Origin: Theristus sp. LFF4_11 | Taxonomy: Eukaryota > Nematoda > Chromadorea > Monhysterida > Xyalidae | DNA: 63,979 nt | Direction: 5' to 3' | Assembly: GCA_030248135.1 (NCBI GenBank) | Contig: JASANC010003493.1 | Coordinates: forward strand, 1-63,979 | Shown: positions 36,293 through 48,826 of the stretch, piece by piece | How the letters are laid out: each line of letters opens with the position of its first letter | Numbering within the stretch: position 1 is the stretch's first letter | Translations under genes and position numbers: made by a program | Notes under the pieces: generated by a model | What the model was told of the DNA's origin: nothing | Seen by the model: only the letters and a program-made list of their open reading frames with translations | The model's database searches: none

Positions 36293-37877
36293 CAGAGTGT
36301 TGCAAAAAACTACCATGGGTGAAACGACTCGTTCTTGAGTTTGGCATAAAATTTTGTCACAAAACTTGAAACACTGCTCGAGAAACCCTACTAGCAATTG
36401 GTTGTGTTGGATTTTTGTTCGAAATCTCTAAAATTTGAATGCACAGCAACATTTTTAAATCAAGGTTTAAAATCATGCGGATGCGCGAGCGAGCGCCAGC
36501 GAGCGGATAGCGCATCACGCATAATATGAGCCGTTTTCCCCTCGCGCGCGTTTTTCAAATTTGCTCGCTTCCTCCAGCGAGCATAGTATAAGCCACAAAC
36601 TTGGTTCTGTGCACACGAAACGAACACCCAAAGTTGTGCTTGGAGCCGCGAAAAAAATTTTATCGGACAACTTTTCATACGCTGTAGACACGAAAAACCT
36701 ATTCTGAAAACAGTGTTACTTATTTCTCTTTGTATTTTTTTTTCAGTAGTGTAATCATATGTGTTCGCCCTTTCAATTTTTACCTGCGACACTTTCACAG
36801 TTCACAAAAATGGTTCCTGGGGTAATTTCATCCGGAGATTTTGAAAATTGGGTTAATTTTTTGCCCCGACCCTTATTTGTGGGCAAAATTTGGGCATTTT
36901 TTAAATTTTGAAGGATTTTACGGTGTTACAAGTGTTCGCCCTTTCAAAATGAATAATTCATGTTTGTTTCTTGATATAAAGCCAACAAGTCTTTGACAAT
37001 CCAAAATCTGCTGCATTTTTAGCTAGGGTATTTTTAATTTTTAGGTATACCGTATTACCCCCAATAAACCCCCATGGGGGATTAATACGTCAGCGACTTT
37101 TAGGGGTGGGGGTTTATTGGTGGGGGGGGGATTATTGGTGGGGGGGGGGGGGTTTATTTACAAAAAAAATTCTAGGGGTGGGGGTTTGTTGAAAAATGGC
37201 AAAAATACCTTGCATGGCAGGCAAGAAAGTCGCAGAAACTTCTACTCTACATAGAAATTTCCTTTTATAACAGCCTTTTGTGATGAAATTACTATTAACT
37301 CACCTATTTGGGGCCTTTGGTAGCACAATTTCATCATTTTCACTGCAACCAGCCCCTGAATTCGCTGGGTATCTGTTTCAAACAGGTCTCCAATAATCCC
37401 CCATGGGGGATTATTTGTGGGGGGGGGGATTATTCGGAAACTGGTCGGGGGGGTGGGGGTTTATTGGTGGGGGGGGGGATTAATGGTGGGGGGGGGGTTT
37501 AATGGGGGTAATACGGTAGGTAGACAATTTTTAATCGTTCTCGTATATTTTCAATCATTTTTGAAGTCTGTCAAACGGTTAGAAGTTATTCCAAGCGACA
37601 AAAAAGTTGAGAAGAACACAACAGTTTTGCTCGTGTGGGTTTCAATTTTTTAATTCAATTGTTGACCTTTCTTCAAGTAATTTAGTTCAGTCAAAATAAC
37701 TAAATCAAAAAAGATAAACTGAAGATAGACCGACGATCTTGAACCTTGGAGTTTTTAAACAAAATTTCAACCCAATCAATCGCAAACGTTTCTCAAGCGG
37801 TGTTCAAAATTTTTTAAAGTAGACTCGAGAACAAGCCCATTGTAGTTTGCCCACTGTAGTTTTTTTGTAACGCCCTG
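36293..37877. mobile_element. 1.6-kb TA-target element, family N, carrying a nested family F copy
   Basis: Ends CAGAGTGTTGCAAAAAACTAC and the complement of CAGGGCGTTACAAAAAAACTAC are inverted repeats next to TA. Subterminal parts also pair. Its left interior (36460-36925) is the inverse of 52400-52890 and includes the phrase gtgttcgccctttcaa. Family F copy 2 (37050-37516) sits inside. Confidence 0.68.
37050..37516 (-). mobile_element. TA-target miniature element, family F, copy 2
   Basis: Inverted relative to copy 1. CCGTATTACCCCC and GGGGGTAATACGG ends, TA at both sides, 467 bp. Poly-G runs and the conserved middle ggggcctttggtagcacaat are present. Confidence 0.85.
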
Positions 37878-37964
37878 TATTTGACTTCCAATGCAACTAA
37901 TTTTTAATTCAATTTATTGTCATGAAATAATCACACGGTATCATGAACCGGAATTACGCTACTA

Positions 37965-38255
37965 CAGGGTGGGCCAAAAAAAGTTTCCGGATTCAAACTG
38001 TTCTTACTTACTAGCGTATGGTAAGACCTTTTGAGCTGCAATTTTTAGCGCTGATAGAACACATCATGGAATTTTTCTGACATTTTTTTTGTTTAGTAAA
38101 ATAAATTCAGTTTTACAGCGTAATGTTTGAAAAATCAACTTTTAATGCAAAAATACAATAAGTTTTCACCGAGAATCTCAAAACGCATCATTGCTCATAA
38201 TGAGAACAGTTTGAAACCTGTAGTTTTTTAATGAAATACTTTTTAGTCCACCCTG
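37965..38255. mobile_element. TA-target miniature element, family K, 291 bp
   Basis: Ends CAGGGTGGGCCAAAAAAAG and CTTTTTAGTCCACCCTG are inverted repeats flanked by TA (37963-37964 and 38256-38257). It lies about 110 bp upstream of the first recognised exon of the seven-helix protein gene. Related ends (CAGGGTGAGCC) occur at 49116 and 52918. Confidence 0.8.
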
Positions 38256-38364
38256 TACATACCCACCTCTCTGACTGGTATTTTTGCAGCCCTAATTTAA
38301 TAACGACCATTTGGTGCATCAATTGAAAAAAAACCGAAATTCTGCGCAGCAAACGAACGATAAC

Positions 38365-41300
38365 ATGAAATTTCTCAGTTCCAATGAAACCGTGATCAGC
38401 GAAACCGTCTGTGAACACAAGCAGACGGTGGCTGTCAATGTGGACGAGTTCGTGCAGCTGAGTGTTGTGCCACGCGTGCTGCACGCGCTCGCAGCCGTCT
38501 GCTCGCTGGGGCTCTTGGTGCTGCAGCTGGTTGCGTTCGCTCGCAACTGCGTCAGTCGAAAGCGATACTTGCTGATTTTGAGTAGAACCGCAGCTGATTT
38601 GCTCCGATGTTCGTACTGCGGTATTAGTTTTTTCTTTTGGTTCTGTGCAATTGCAAACGTGGTGGGGAAATTAGTTTCATTCTTGACACGCCAATTCAAA
38701 ATTGCCCAAGTGGTTCTGTAGTGTAGTGTCTCCTGTCTCGTGGACTCGGGTTGCTTCTGAAATTTTGAATTGCTGCGAATTGTTGATTTCCGATGTGTGC
38801 GCGCATTGAGTCGCAGTCACTCACAAAGAAGAGATTATTTAATGAGTAGTTTTGTTTTGGCTCGAATTTGTTTTATATTTTTTGTTTTGGGAAAAGTCGC
38901 AGCGAATATTCTTCGAACAATTTTGTGGCAGTTGTTGTCAAAAATCTTTCTCAACGATCAGATAACATCTGTAATTAATAAAAGATCGTGTCGAGACACG
39001 GAATCCGCGGTAGATACCGCCCTCCGTGGAGTGGAGTCAACAGTATACGTACTTGTGGTCATTTGACTGCGCACTCAATGCAGCCAATTACAACAATGTA
39101 TCTGTTTGCAGGCACCGTCATCCTGCTGGATTGGGCTGACCGCCACCAGTACTCGTACATTCGCCCCGACCTAAACATAAATCGACTGTTAGTGAGCGTT
39201 CAGGTCAGCGTTTTTATTGATTTTACCGTCCAAGAAAGTTCAAACGTTATGGTGCAGTCATGAATTTGCAGCAAAAATCGCATAGCTAGCGTATAGCGTT
39301 AAAAATGTTTTCCTTGAATGCCAATAGAATCACTGCAGCAGAGCCATGTGCCCTGTCCATTGCTTCTGGGGAGGACACTTATAATGTTGGTATCCTTTTT
39401 CCAAGTGTTTACTCGCTGTGCTTATTCATGAACTATTCTTATTCATGAATGCACCTTGTGTGTTTGCGGTCAGCCTCCGCAAGCAAACAAATGCCACAAG
39501 TAAAAAATGTTGCGTGTTCGTTGGCGTTAAAAAACAGCACCACAGCAGCACGCCGAGTGCTTCAATTGAGCTCTTGCAACGTGGGTCTCTGGTCATTTTC
39601 AACTTTTATACATTTGTAACTTTCTTATTGTGTCTCTGTCTCTTATTTGCTTTAAATGAAAATGCTACCGTATTACCCCCAATAAACCCCCATGGGGGAT
39701 TAATACGTCAGCGACTTTTAGGGGTGGGGGTTTATTGGTGGGGGGGGGATTATTGGTGGGGGGGGTTTATTTACAAAAAAATTCTAGGGGTGGGGGTTTG
39801 TTAAAAAATGGCAAAAATACCTTGCATGACAGGCAAGAAAGTCGCAGAAACTTCTACTTTTCACAGAGATTTCCTTTTATAACAGCCTTTTGTAATGAAA
39901 TTACCATCAACTCATCCCTTTGGGGCCTTTGGTAGCCCAATTTCACCAATGTCACTGCATTCAGTCACTGAATTCGCTGGGTATGTGTTTCAAACAGGTT
40001 TCCAATTAACCCCCATGTGGGGATTATTTGTGGGGGGGATTATTTGGAAACTGGTCGGGGGGGTGGGGGTTTATTGGTGGGGGGGATTAATGGTGGGGGG
40101 GGTTTAATGGGGGTAATACGGTATTTTTTAAACAAAAAATTGTGATGCTCAATTGTGTAAGCTCACCAATTTGAGTTCTGTTGTTTGATGTTGGTGTGAT
40201 GTTGTTTGTCGCGTTTTTGCAACCTTTGTTTTGATTTTTTTTGACAGAAAACTTTCAGATTAATTTGTTTTTGTTCTTCGTCTATTACTGATATTAGGAC
40301 TTAATAAAAGTTTTTAAAGTTGATCTTTTAAAAATTCACGCTTTTACATTTTTAATTTTGATTTTATTTTTCGTGCCTGTTACAACTGTAAACAGCTTCC
40401 ATTCCTAGCAATTCCTACCGATTTCAAACAAGACTAATTGCAGATTAGATACTCTTATAACAACCCTTAAGATCCAATAACCGATATTAAGAAATGCTAA
40501 TCTAACACGTTAAGATAACTGTCAATATTATTACAATCCAATAACTCTGAAGTTCAAAAATCCATTATGCAAACGTCATTAATTTCGTTAGAACTCGTGG
40601 TGTGTCACGTACCCTATTTGGATTTTGACCATAACATGTAAAGTTAAGCTTTGACGTTGCCGTAGTTCTCGTGAAATCCACCCACTGTCACACCTCATTT
40701 TACTATTGACCACTAAATTTTTCTCTGTCTTCCAAAACGCAAACACAACAGAAGTATGAATTGTATTAGTAATATTACAAGGACTGCCTCTTTTATTTGG
40801 CCACGCCGTACACAGCAAAAAAATAGCAAAAAGTGTCACCTTACTTCGTACCTCAAAAATTTTTGGCATACCCCACCCCGGGTAGCGTCGCAGTGAGCAC
40901 TTTTGGTATTGATGGCACGTGCATCATCTTGTTTCAGAAACTGAATTCACAGTGATAACTGAAAAAACCGCATGGCAACAGCAACCATTTGTTGCGTGAT
41001 TATTTTGTCCGTGGGCTCATCTGTGGCGGCCACTTGGAATAGTGCCGGTCCAGAAAATGGTGGTTTGTTGATCATTTTACAGGGCCTGGCCTGCCTGTCA
41101 CGCCAAAAAAGGTGTCGGAACAGGTGCCTGTGTGGTGTCCGCATGGGTGTCCTACTCCTGCGTGGTGTTCCAGGAATACCGTATTACCTCTATTGAACCC
41201 CCCCCCCCAAAATTAAACCCCCCCCCAAAAAAATAAACCCCCACCCCCTCGACAAGTTTCCAAATAATCCCCCCCCAAAAATAATCCCCCATGGGGGATT

Positions 41301-44300
41301 ATTGGAAACCTGTTTGAAACACATACCGTATTACCCCCATTAAACCCCCCACCATTAATCCCCCCCCCACCAATAAACCCCCACCCCCCCCCCGACCAGT
41401 TTCCAAATAATCACCCCCCCCCACAAATAATCCTCCATGGGGGTTAATTGGAAACCTGTTTGAAACACATACCCAGCGAATTCAGTGGCTGAATGCAGTG
41501 ACATTGGTGAAATTGTGCTACCAAAGGCCCCAAATGGATGAGTTAATGGTAATTTCATTACAAAAGGCTGTTACAAAAGGAAATCTCTGTGAAAAGTAGA
41601 AGTTTCTGCAACTTTCTTGCCTGCCATGCAAGGTATTTTTGCCATTTTTCAACAAAACCCCACCCCTAGAAATTTTTGTATAATAAACCCCCCCCCCCCA
41701 CCAATAAACCCCCCCCCCCCCCAACCAATAAACCCCCACCCCTAAAAGTCGCTGACGTATTAATCCCCCATGGGGGTTTGTTGGGGGTAATACGGTACCC
41801 AGCGAATTCAGTGGCTGGTTGCAGTGAAAATGATGAAATTGTGCTACCAAAGGCCCCAAATGGATGAGTTAATGGTAATTTCATTACAAAAGGCTGTTGT
41901 AAAAAGAAATTTCTATGTAGAGTAGAAGTTTCTGCGACTTCCTTCCTGCCATGGAAGGTATTTTTGCCATTTTGCCCACCCCTAAAAATGGTTTCCAAAT
42001 AAACCCCCCCCCAACATACCCCCCCCCCCAAAAATAAACCCCCACCCCCAGAAGTCGTTGAAGAAATAAACCCCCATGGGGGTTTATTAGAGGTAATACG
42101 GTAATAACACTGGCAACTCGCCACTCGGCGTTTTGGTCTACTTTTGTTTCTGGGACAGCACCCGACGCGGACAGGCAGGACACCGGACATTTGTTTGGAC
42201 ACATAACTTTTCATAAGGGCATAACTTTTCATCTGAGAAATCTACCAAAGAATTTTGTTAAACGTCGTTTTTCAGAGTATTCAACTGCGACTCGACAAAA
42301 ACGTTCGCTGTTTTTTCGCTATCACCCTGGTTACATTGACAATCTACTTAAAAAGTACACCACCACTAAACAAAAGACTTCAATAAATTGCCCATACAAA
42401 AACGAACCCAGTCACAAAAACGATGGGGTCGTGAATGCAAATCAAGCCCATCGACTACGAAAGAACTCCAGACATGCAAAGTTGCTGCGCATGTGGCGAG
42501 GGCATGCGTTTCGCATTTGAAAAAAGTTTACGTATTTTTACGCAGACAAATGAACTGTGGGTTTAGTTCTCTTGGTTGTCGTATTGAATTTTTAATTTCA
42601 ATTGGTTGATAAAGAGTTATTGATTTCATAATTGCCAACTTGATTCGTCAAATGTTTGTGTTTAATACATGTATTTATGTATGTGCTCCATGAAAAAAAG
42701 AATGTATAATACTTCATACATAACCGTTATTATTGTTGCATAATGCTGAGACTCTCGTTGCAAAAGCGCTCCCTTCACACGAGAACGCTGAAACAGTATT
42801 GAATGTGCAGACTGAATCGAAAGGAAACTAGTTTTATTCTTGATGTGGCAATTCAGAATCGCCGACCAAAACAAAAGATCATAGTTAGTGACGCGCAGAA
42901 CATAGCCACGCGTCACAAAATGCTGCTTGATGAATGCCGCTTCACTGACTGTCAGGTCTGGGCGCACCTTTTCATTTACACCGCCTACGGCGCCCTGGTG
43001 ATCATCGTCGTGAAGTTGCCGGTGTTCTACCGGCTGCGACTGACGTTGGGTCACGTGCTTCAGCTGAGTGCCGCTGTCTGGCTGGCCAGCATCGGCGTCG
43101 GATTCGTCGTCTATGTTAACCGGTCGCCTAACTATGTTCCAACGTTTGCTGTCAGGTCTGATTGACGTTTGGAGGTGGAAAAGTTGATTCCACGACCAAA
43201 AAGTGACTGGATAAAAGCATGAGAACAACCTCAGCGTTGCAACAGCGTGGAGTCAGTTCTGCTTTAGCCAAACTTTTTGCGTGCATGGGTAACTGACGAA
43301 GTAAGATCTACATGTACCGTATGTATTAAACTATGACCTATTTTTTCAAACGTGTCCCACTGAAATGACGTCATGTGCCGCAAAACATGCGCTTGTCATT
43401 CACAGCAAACCAGACTATTAGCCGATTTCTTCCCGTAAACAAGTGGTGAATGTTGAATCAGTCACACCAAACTAAGATTTTAGTGCCTGTACTTTGACGA
43501 ACGGGCGTTTTTAAAGAAAATGACGTCTTTTAGTCCGGACACGTTTGAATAAATCCATAATATTTCTTTGGTTTACGGTATTTATGGTCAAAACAATTAT
43601 CTACATACCATTGGTAGCTCAACAAGTTCGTTGAGTTAATTACTGGCGAGTTTTCAAGGTCTGCCGGTTCACATGAAAAGTTTTGCATTAGCTGTTCGAC
43701 CACCCATAAGCCAAAGAACTTGTTTTCAGAAACAAACTCCATGTTAACACTCGTTTCAGCCTTTCCGACAGCGCCCGAAACTCCACCAGATACGACTTAT
43801 TGTGGCCGATGTACGGTCACGTGATCGCAACCACTCTGATTTATGCGTTCGTTCTGCTGTCGTGCATGTTGGTCGGCAACACTCTGTGGAAAGCGGCGTC
43901 GACGGCTGACAAAGGAAATGCTGCTGTGAATAATGGACAGCAACACTCAGGGTATTGGCGGAGTGGGCCGTTTCATTTATGGTTGAATTTGAATTTTACA
44001 GTTTCTTTCCTTCAACGAGTTCCTTTTGGCTCAATGAAAACTTTTTAGACCATGGCCACTTCTAGTATTTACGAACAAGATAACCGGACATGACATGAAA
44101 AGGGACAGCAACAGCGACAGGATACGGGACACGGAGATGGTGTGTGGGCCAGCCACTTGGTAGTGTCCGTTCACCAGTTCGTCCACGAATTGCAGACCTG
44201 CCAGCGCTGCAACCGATTCGACGCTCAGCCGTTCCCGATGGCGCAGCGTTTCCACGGACGCGAGCCGACAGCGACGCACGATGCGGAAGATGGCGCTGCT

Positions 44301-44965
44301 CTGCAGCTCGTTCGTCTGCTTTTACGCGGCCATTCTTGTGCTGCTGTACGTGCTGCTCGCGAGGGCTGACGCGTTTTACGGCGACATCGCGATGCTCGCT
44401 GCATCGGAGGCGAAGCTGCCAGTGGATTTGCGGCAGGTGAGCGCGCGGTGCACGAGTTTGTTAGGTGGATTTACATGATTTTACAGGCCACTGAAAATAT
44501 CACACCAAAAAAGCTGATTTATTTTTACATCCAAACGCATGAACCCATTGCAGATGACTCTATAAATGTAGGCCATGCGGTATTATTTTGGTCGTATAAT
44601 TGAACACTCTGTTTATGCAGAGGAATAAAGTACAGTACAATTCGCGGTTTCCCACTGGACTTTGCTTATAAACGGAATTTCACTTGATCAGATTTTTGAA
44701 TGATCCATTTGCGCAGGCGACGGAGCGCGTTCGCTCGTACATGAACTATGCGACTGCCGCCAACTGTCTGTTCGCCGCTCGTGTACTGTCCGACTTTGTC
44801 GTGTCGCTTTTGACAGAGCCGAAACTGACAAACTTTCGCTACTCCAGCGGTACTCCGAATTATCGGCTGAGTAATGCGCATAATCAGAACAACTGCAATG
44901 TTGCGAGAAAGAATAGCGGCAGAGGAATAATCTCGGAACCAGATAGAAGTAGTGATCGTTCTTGA
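38365..44965 (+). CDS. Multi-pass (about seven-helix) membrane protein of unknown family
   Basis: I do not recognise the family. Exons 38365-38581, 39112-39203, 42956-43122, 43760-43951, 44196-44436 and 44717-44965 join in frame to 385 residues, each with GT-AG borders. Hydrophobic segments: VLHALAAVCSLGLLVLQLVA; YLLILSTVILLDWA; AHLFIYTAYGALVIIVVKL; VLQLSAAVWLASIGVGFVV; VIATTLIYAFVLLSCMLVG; ALLCSSFVCFYAAILVLLY; and CLFAARVLSDFVVSLL. The sixth follows a basic Ser/Arg-rich loop (SRWRSVSTDASRQRR). The N-terminus has a glycosylation site (SNET) and no signal peptide, and the C-terminal tail is polar. This shape suggests a seven-transmembrane receptor-like protein, but no GPCR motif such as DRY or NPxxY is obvious. 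AATAAA is at 45049-45054. Intron 2 (3.75 kb) carries family F elements. Exons upstream of the chosen ATG cannot be excluded. Confidence 0.75.
39668..40121 (-). mobile_element. TA-target miniature element, family F, copy 3
   Basis: CCGTATTACCCCC to GGGGGTAATACGG, flanked by TA, 454 bp, same orientation as the copy at 37050. It lies in intron 2 of the seven-helix protein gene. Confidence 0.85.
41179..42101 (+). mobile_element. TA-target miniature element, family F, copy 4, split by another copy
   Basis: Outer element with TA on both sides, interrupted after gtttgaaacaca by a second full copy at 41326-41795. Removing the insert and one TA restores the phrase acacatacccagcg seen uninterrupted in copies 1 and 4's relatives. 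The host is about 450 bp. It lies in intron 2 of the seven-helix protein gene. Confidence 0.88.
41326..41795 (+). mobile_element. TA-target miniature element, family F, copy 5, nested in copy 4
   Basis: 470 bp, complete ends, inserted at the TA of acacatacccagcg within its host. The insertion duplicated TA only, which proves the target length for the family. Confidence 0.9.
42102..42955. other. Remainder of intron 2 of the seven-helix protein gene
   Basis: No repeat or gene recognised. Short open frames at 42191-42520 and 42803-42950 lack family resemblance; the latter simply runs into exon 3. Confidence 0.4.
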
Positions 44966-45687
44966 GATGCATTCTTTGTCTCTTTTGAAAAAGAACTGCG
45001 AATCATACGTTGTTCTTACAGTTTTATCGGAGTTTCTGCGGTTCGCGAAATAAAATGAAATGAAATGAATGAAACGAAGGAAAGATGATTTTGTGTTGGT
45101 CTGCTTTATGAGCGGTCAAATACGTGCAGGAGGTGATAAAATCCATTTCATTTAATTTTCGTTTTCCGCTTTGGAATCGTTGACTGAAAAGCTTCTCAGC
45201 CACACCACATCCACTGACAGACAATTTTTCAGCGAACCAACGAAACGCATCCTAAGCATGTGGCTGCAGAAAATATCAATTTTCACACCGCCAACCCAAG
45301 GCGAGGAGACCAGGCACAACAAGCATCCGCAATTCATTTTGCAGCAAACAAAACAGCACACAACCACGTGACTGCTGACGTCTTGGCGTGACCTTGTTGT
45401 TTTGTTTGCCATTTGAGAAAGGCAAGAAGCAACACACTTCCACAATCAGTTATCTCTGGATATTTTTTCCGGCTCTTTCATCATTTTTTTTCTGAAGTAT
45501 TCTGAACGCTTTGGTGCAAACTACATTTTCCGTGTTTTTTACTGATGTAAAGAGAAGAAACTCTTGTTTTCCAGTGAACTTCAGTGTTTTTCCAATCTTA
45601 CCTGCAACGAAAATTGAAAATGGTGAAGTTTTTCCGTGGTTTCAACAAGTCAGCTTTTTTTCTATTTTTTAGAAGACACAAAAAATT
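44966..45687. other. Intergenic stretch between the seven-helix protein and phospholipase genes
   Basis: Contains the AATAAA of the upstream gene at 45049-45054 and presumably the promoter of the downstream gene. The two genes share a strand, but about 720 bp separate stop and start, more than usual within nematode operons. Confidence 0.5.
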
Positions 45688-48032
45688 ATGTATTTCAAGC
45701 AAGCGTTCTTGAGAGCATCCTTCTTCTTTCCATTCTTTTCGTCAATTTTGGCGCTGCCGTGGTTTGTGCACCCAGATGGACCGACCTCTGGCTATCCGGT
45801 TGTCCTCAGTGAGTTTGGAATTTCGTCAAACTTTGTGTTGTGAACCACAAACCCTACTTTTATGGGACCTATATGTAGAACGAGGAGAACTCTTTCTCAG
45901 GAGGTGGGATTTAGATTGCATATTCCTCACCCTTGCTCGCCACCAATCTGGGTTTCAGTAAACTTATAGAATCAATCATTCACTTCATGCAGTTCCCGGC
46001 GATGGCGGAGCGCAACTGTGGGCGAATCTGACCGGAAAGCCGGCGGTGCCGCACTACCTGTGCAGAAAAACGACCGCGTCATTCTTTGAACTCTGGCTCA
46101 ACTTGGAGTATTTCCCGCCGCTCGTCATTGACTGTTTCGTTGACAACATGAAGTGAGTGTTGTGACATTCAGATTTTCAAGGAACTGAATTTGGAATATT
46201 GCTCGCGCATTTTCTATCTACTATTCTACATTTTCTATTGCTTACTATCCAGATTTCCAGATTGGTCTACAATGTAACGTCGCGACAAACATCCGACGCA
46301 CCTGGAGTGAATATAACTATCCCAAATTGGGGCAACACAAGCGCAGTAGAATGGCTGGACGACAGGCAATGGAGTATTGGACATTATTTTGCCACAATTG
46401 TCCAAAATGCCGTGAAATGGGGCTATTATCGGGGTAAAACGATTCGTGGCGCACCGTACGACTGGCGAAGAGCACCAAGTTAGTTTTAAGCATGTTTTTG
46501 CTTTAGTTTTTGTTCTAATTTTCACAACTGAAAAGTTTAACACAGTGCACAAGCACTTTTCCAGACGAGTTGGACGACTTTTATTCGAAGCTAAAGACGC
46601 TGATTGAACAAACGTTCTACCAAACGGGCAATCGCAAGGTGGTCACAATCGCGCACAGCATGGGCAACCCAGTGGCCTGGCATTTCTTTACTCGACAGAC
46701 GCAGGTGTGTTTTCTGTTTAATCTGTCTTCAAGATAAACGCTAAAGTGTTCTTTAAATCGTGTATTCTAAAATGTATTTAAAAAATAACCCATTTCCTAG
46801 CCGTGGAAAGACAAGTTCATTCGATCGCACGTATCGATTTCTGGTCCCTACGGTGGTTCAATGAAAATCATGCTGCTTCTTGCCTCGGGTACGTAGGTTT
46901 TTTTCTTTTTTCCCTACGTTAGCCTGTTGAGAGTCATTTGAAATCTTTCGTACCCAGTTGCTTACTTGTTAGGCTGACACATATCTGTCGAACCTTAGAC
47001 ATTACGCTGACGCAATTTATCTTCTTTTGTACTTCGTTAAATTTTTAGTCACTGAATCTGAGCATTCCAAACTAAATTAGCAAAAACCTGCTTGTCCTGA
47101 TTGAATTTCAGGTTACAATTTCAACCACTTTCACTTCGTCCTGCCTCCACTGACCGTGCGTCCAATGCAGCGAACATTCACCAGTTCAACATTTCTGATT
47201 CCGTCTCCACACTACTGGAACTCAACTGAAAATCTCGTGGAAACACCAAATCGAAATTACACGGTGGAAAATTATCAGCAGTTTTTCAAGGACATCAATT
47301 TTGAAACGGGCTGGGAAATGTTCAAGGACACAGCGAATATCACTTGGAATTTGGGACCGCCTGGAGTTGAAGTAACAGTTTTTTTAAATTGGATTTTTAA
47401 TTTTTGAGCTCTGCCCTACCGGTTTTTGACCTCTGACGGTATCAAGCTACGGCTTTGGATTGGATGTATAGCATTTGGACGACTTCTTTGTAAAAGTCAA
47501 GCACTCATTCATTTTTGGAACTGACGACTGGTGATTTTCAACTTGACCGAAATCGAATAAGCCGCAAGAAACAGTGCTTGCACTGGTTGTAGTTAGTTGT
47601 ACCATTATCAACAACTCAATCATCAATATCTTTTTAGTTTACTAGCACGGATTTTGAGTTTTGGAATCCTGGAATGGATTTTGGAATTACGCATGGGTGT
47701 GCAAGTGAAGACTGAATTGCTGAAGTAAGATCTGTTTACTAACAAAAACTCCATTGCAGATGCACTGCATCCACGGCGCTGGCATTGCGACGCCTCTGTC
47801 ATTCATCTATTACAACACTCAATTCCCAGACACACAACCACAAATCAAGATGGGCCCTGGAGACAGCACGGTCAACATGCGCTCGCTGCTTGGCTGTGTG
47901 AATTTCAAAGATCAACAGAAACAACCAGTGCACCATTTTGTTGTCAATGGAACGGAGGGCGAACATTTTGACATTCTGCAAAGCGCGAAAGTTGTGGATT
48001 ATGTTCAGAAAGTGTTGTATGATAAGATCTGA
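45688..48032 (+). CDS. PLA2G15: Lysosomal phospholipase A2 (group XV) / LCAT-family acyltransferase
   Basis: Alpha/beta-hydrolase that deacylates phospholipids and can move the acyl chain to ceramide in acidic compartments. Exons 45688-45808, 45993-46152, 46261-46478, 46565-46704, 46801-46888, 47112-47371 and 47760-48032 join in frame to 419 residues (human 412). Residues 1-23 form a hydrophobic signal peptide. VVLIPGDGGAQLW follows; then HYLC (C64) and VIDCF (C88), the lid disulfide; GAPYDWRRAP; and the nucleophile elbow AHSMG with Ser198. Asp364 in PGDSTVN and His398 in GEHFDIL complete the triad. Several N-glycosylation sites are present. An in-frame ATG at 45688 fits the signal peptide; another reading frame there is also leucine-rich but does not join exon 2. 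Against LCAT proper: length and sequence match the lysosomal branch better. Confidence 0.93.
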
Positions 48033-48443
48033 AGTGGATTGTCTTCATAAAGTTATGTTGTGTGACAAGATTATATTTCAAAGTGAATTTTGTTTAGGTC
48101 AATAAGTTTGTTCACGAAGTACAGGGTGATCAAAAACACGTTAATTTTTTAAACGCTTCGATCTCGCGACTGCATTGATGTCTGATGCTGAAATTTACAC
48201 CACTTATGATGATCTTGCCATTTGTTGTTTGAAAGTTTCAGCCAAAAATATTAACTCTGCTAAGCACAGCGATACTTTTATCCAAAGTTTAACATTTTTT
48301 TTCATTGTTTTTTACATTTTTTAGCATCCGGGTACACCATCATTCAAGTTTTGTTCAAGTTCAATTTTAGTATAGTGAATGGGTGAGAGTTGTTTGCGTG
48401 CGATAAGCTGATTGGCTGTGTTCTAACGGGCGTGCGTTAGATC
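48033..48443. other. Stretch between the phospholipase gene and the 16-bp minisatellite
   Basis: Begins with the 3' flank of the phospholipase gene, which lacks a canonical AATAAA. At 48119 the phrase TACAGGGTGATCAAAAACACG resembles the ends of family K, but no partner end was found, so an element cannot be delimited. Confidence 0.4.
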
Positions 48444-48808
48444 GCGGCCCATTAGATCGCGGCCGAAGCATCGCGGCCGAAGTATCGCGGCCTGAAAGAT
48501 CGCGGCCTGGACGATCGCGGCCTGAACGATCGCGGCCTGGACGATCGCGGCCTGGGACGATCGCGGCCTGGGATGATCGCGGCCTGGGATGATCGCGGCC
48601 TGGGATGATCGCGGCCTGGGATGATCGCGGCCTGGGATGATCGCGGCCTGGGATGATCGCGGCCTGGGATGATCGCGGCCTGAACGATCGCGGCCTGGAC
48701 GATCGCGGCCTGGGACGATCGCGGCCTGGGACGATCGCGGCCTGGGACGATCGCGGCCTGGGACGATCGCGGCCTGGGATGATCGCGGCCTGGGACGATC
48801 GCGGCCTG
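48444..48808 (+). repeat. Minisatellite, 15-16-bp unit GATCGCGGCCTGGGAT
   Basis: About 22 units of GATCGCGGCCTGGGAT/C. Diverged units cluster at the left (cccatta, gaagca, gaagta, tgaaa) and uniform ones to the right. A second array of the same unit, inverted, is at 54648-54888, with diverged variants in the same relative order. Confidence 0.93.
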
Positions 48809-48826
48809 GCTTAGGCTTAGGCTTAG
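48808..48826 (+). repeat. Short nematode-type telomere-like tract, (TTAGGC)n
   Basis: GGCTTAGGCTTAGGCTTAG directly abuts the right end of the minisatellite. TTAGGC is the telomere repeat of nematodes such as Caenorhabditis. With only three units chance cannot be excluded. Confidence 0.6.

Noticed and set aside
44966..45687. Operon between the seven-helix protein and phospholipase genes
   Set aside because: Same strand, but about 720 bp between stop and start and an AATAAA after the first gene; no spliced-leader evidence can be seen.
48444..48808. CRISPR array
   Set aside because: Units are contiguous 15-16-bp tandem repeats without spacers, in eukaryotic DNA with introns.
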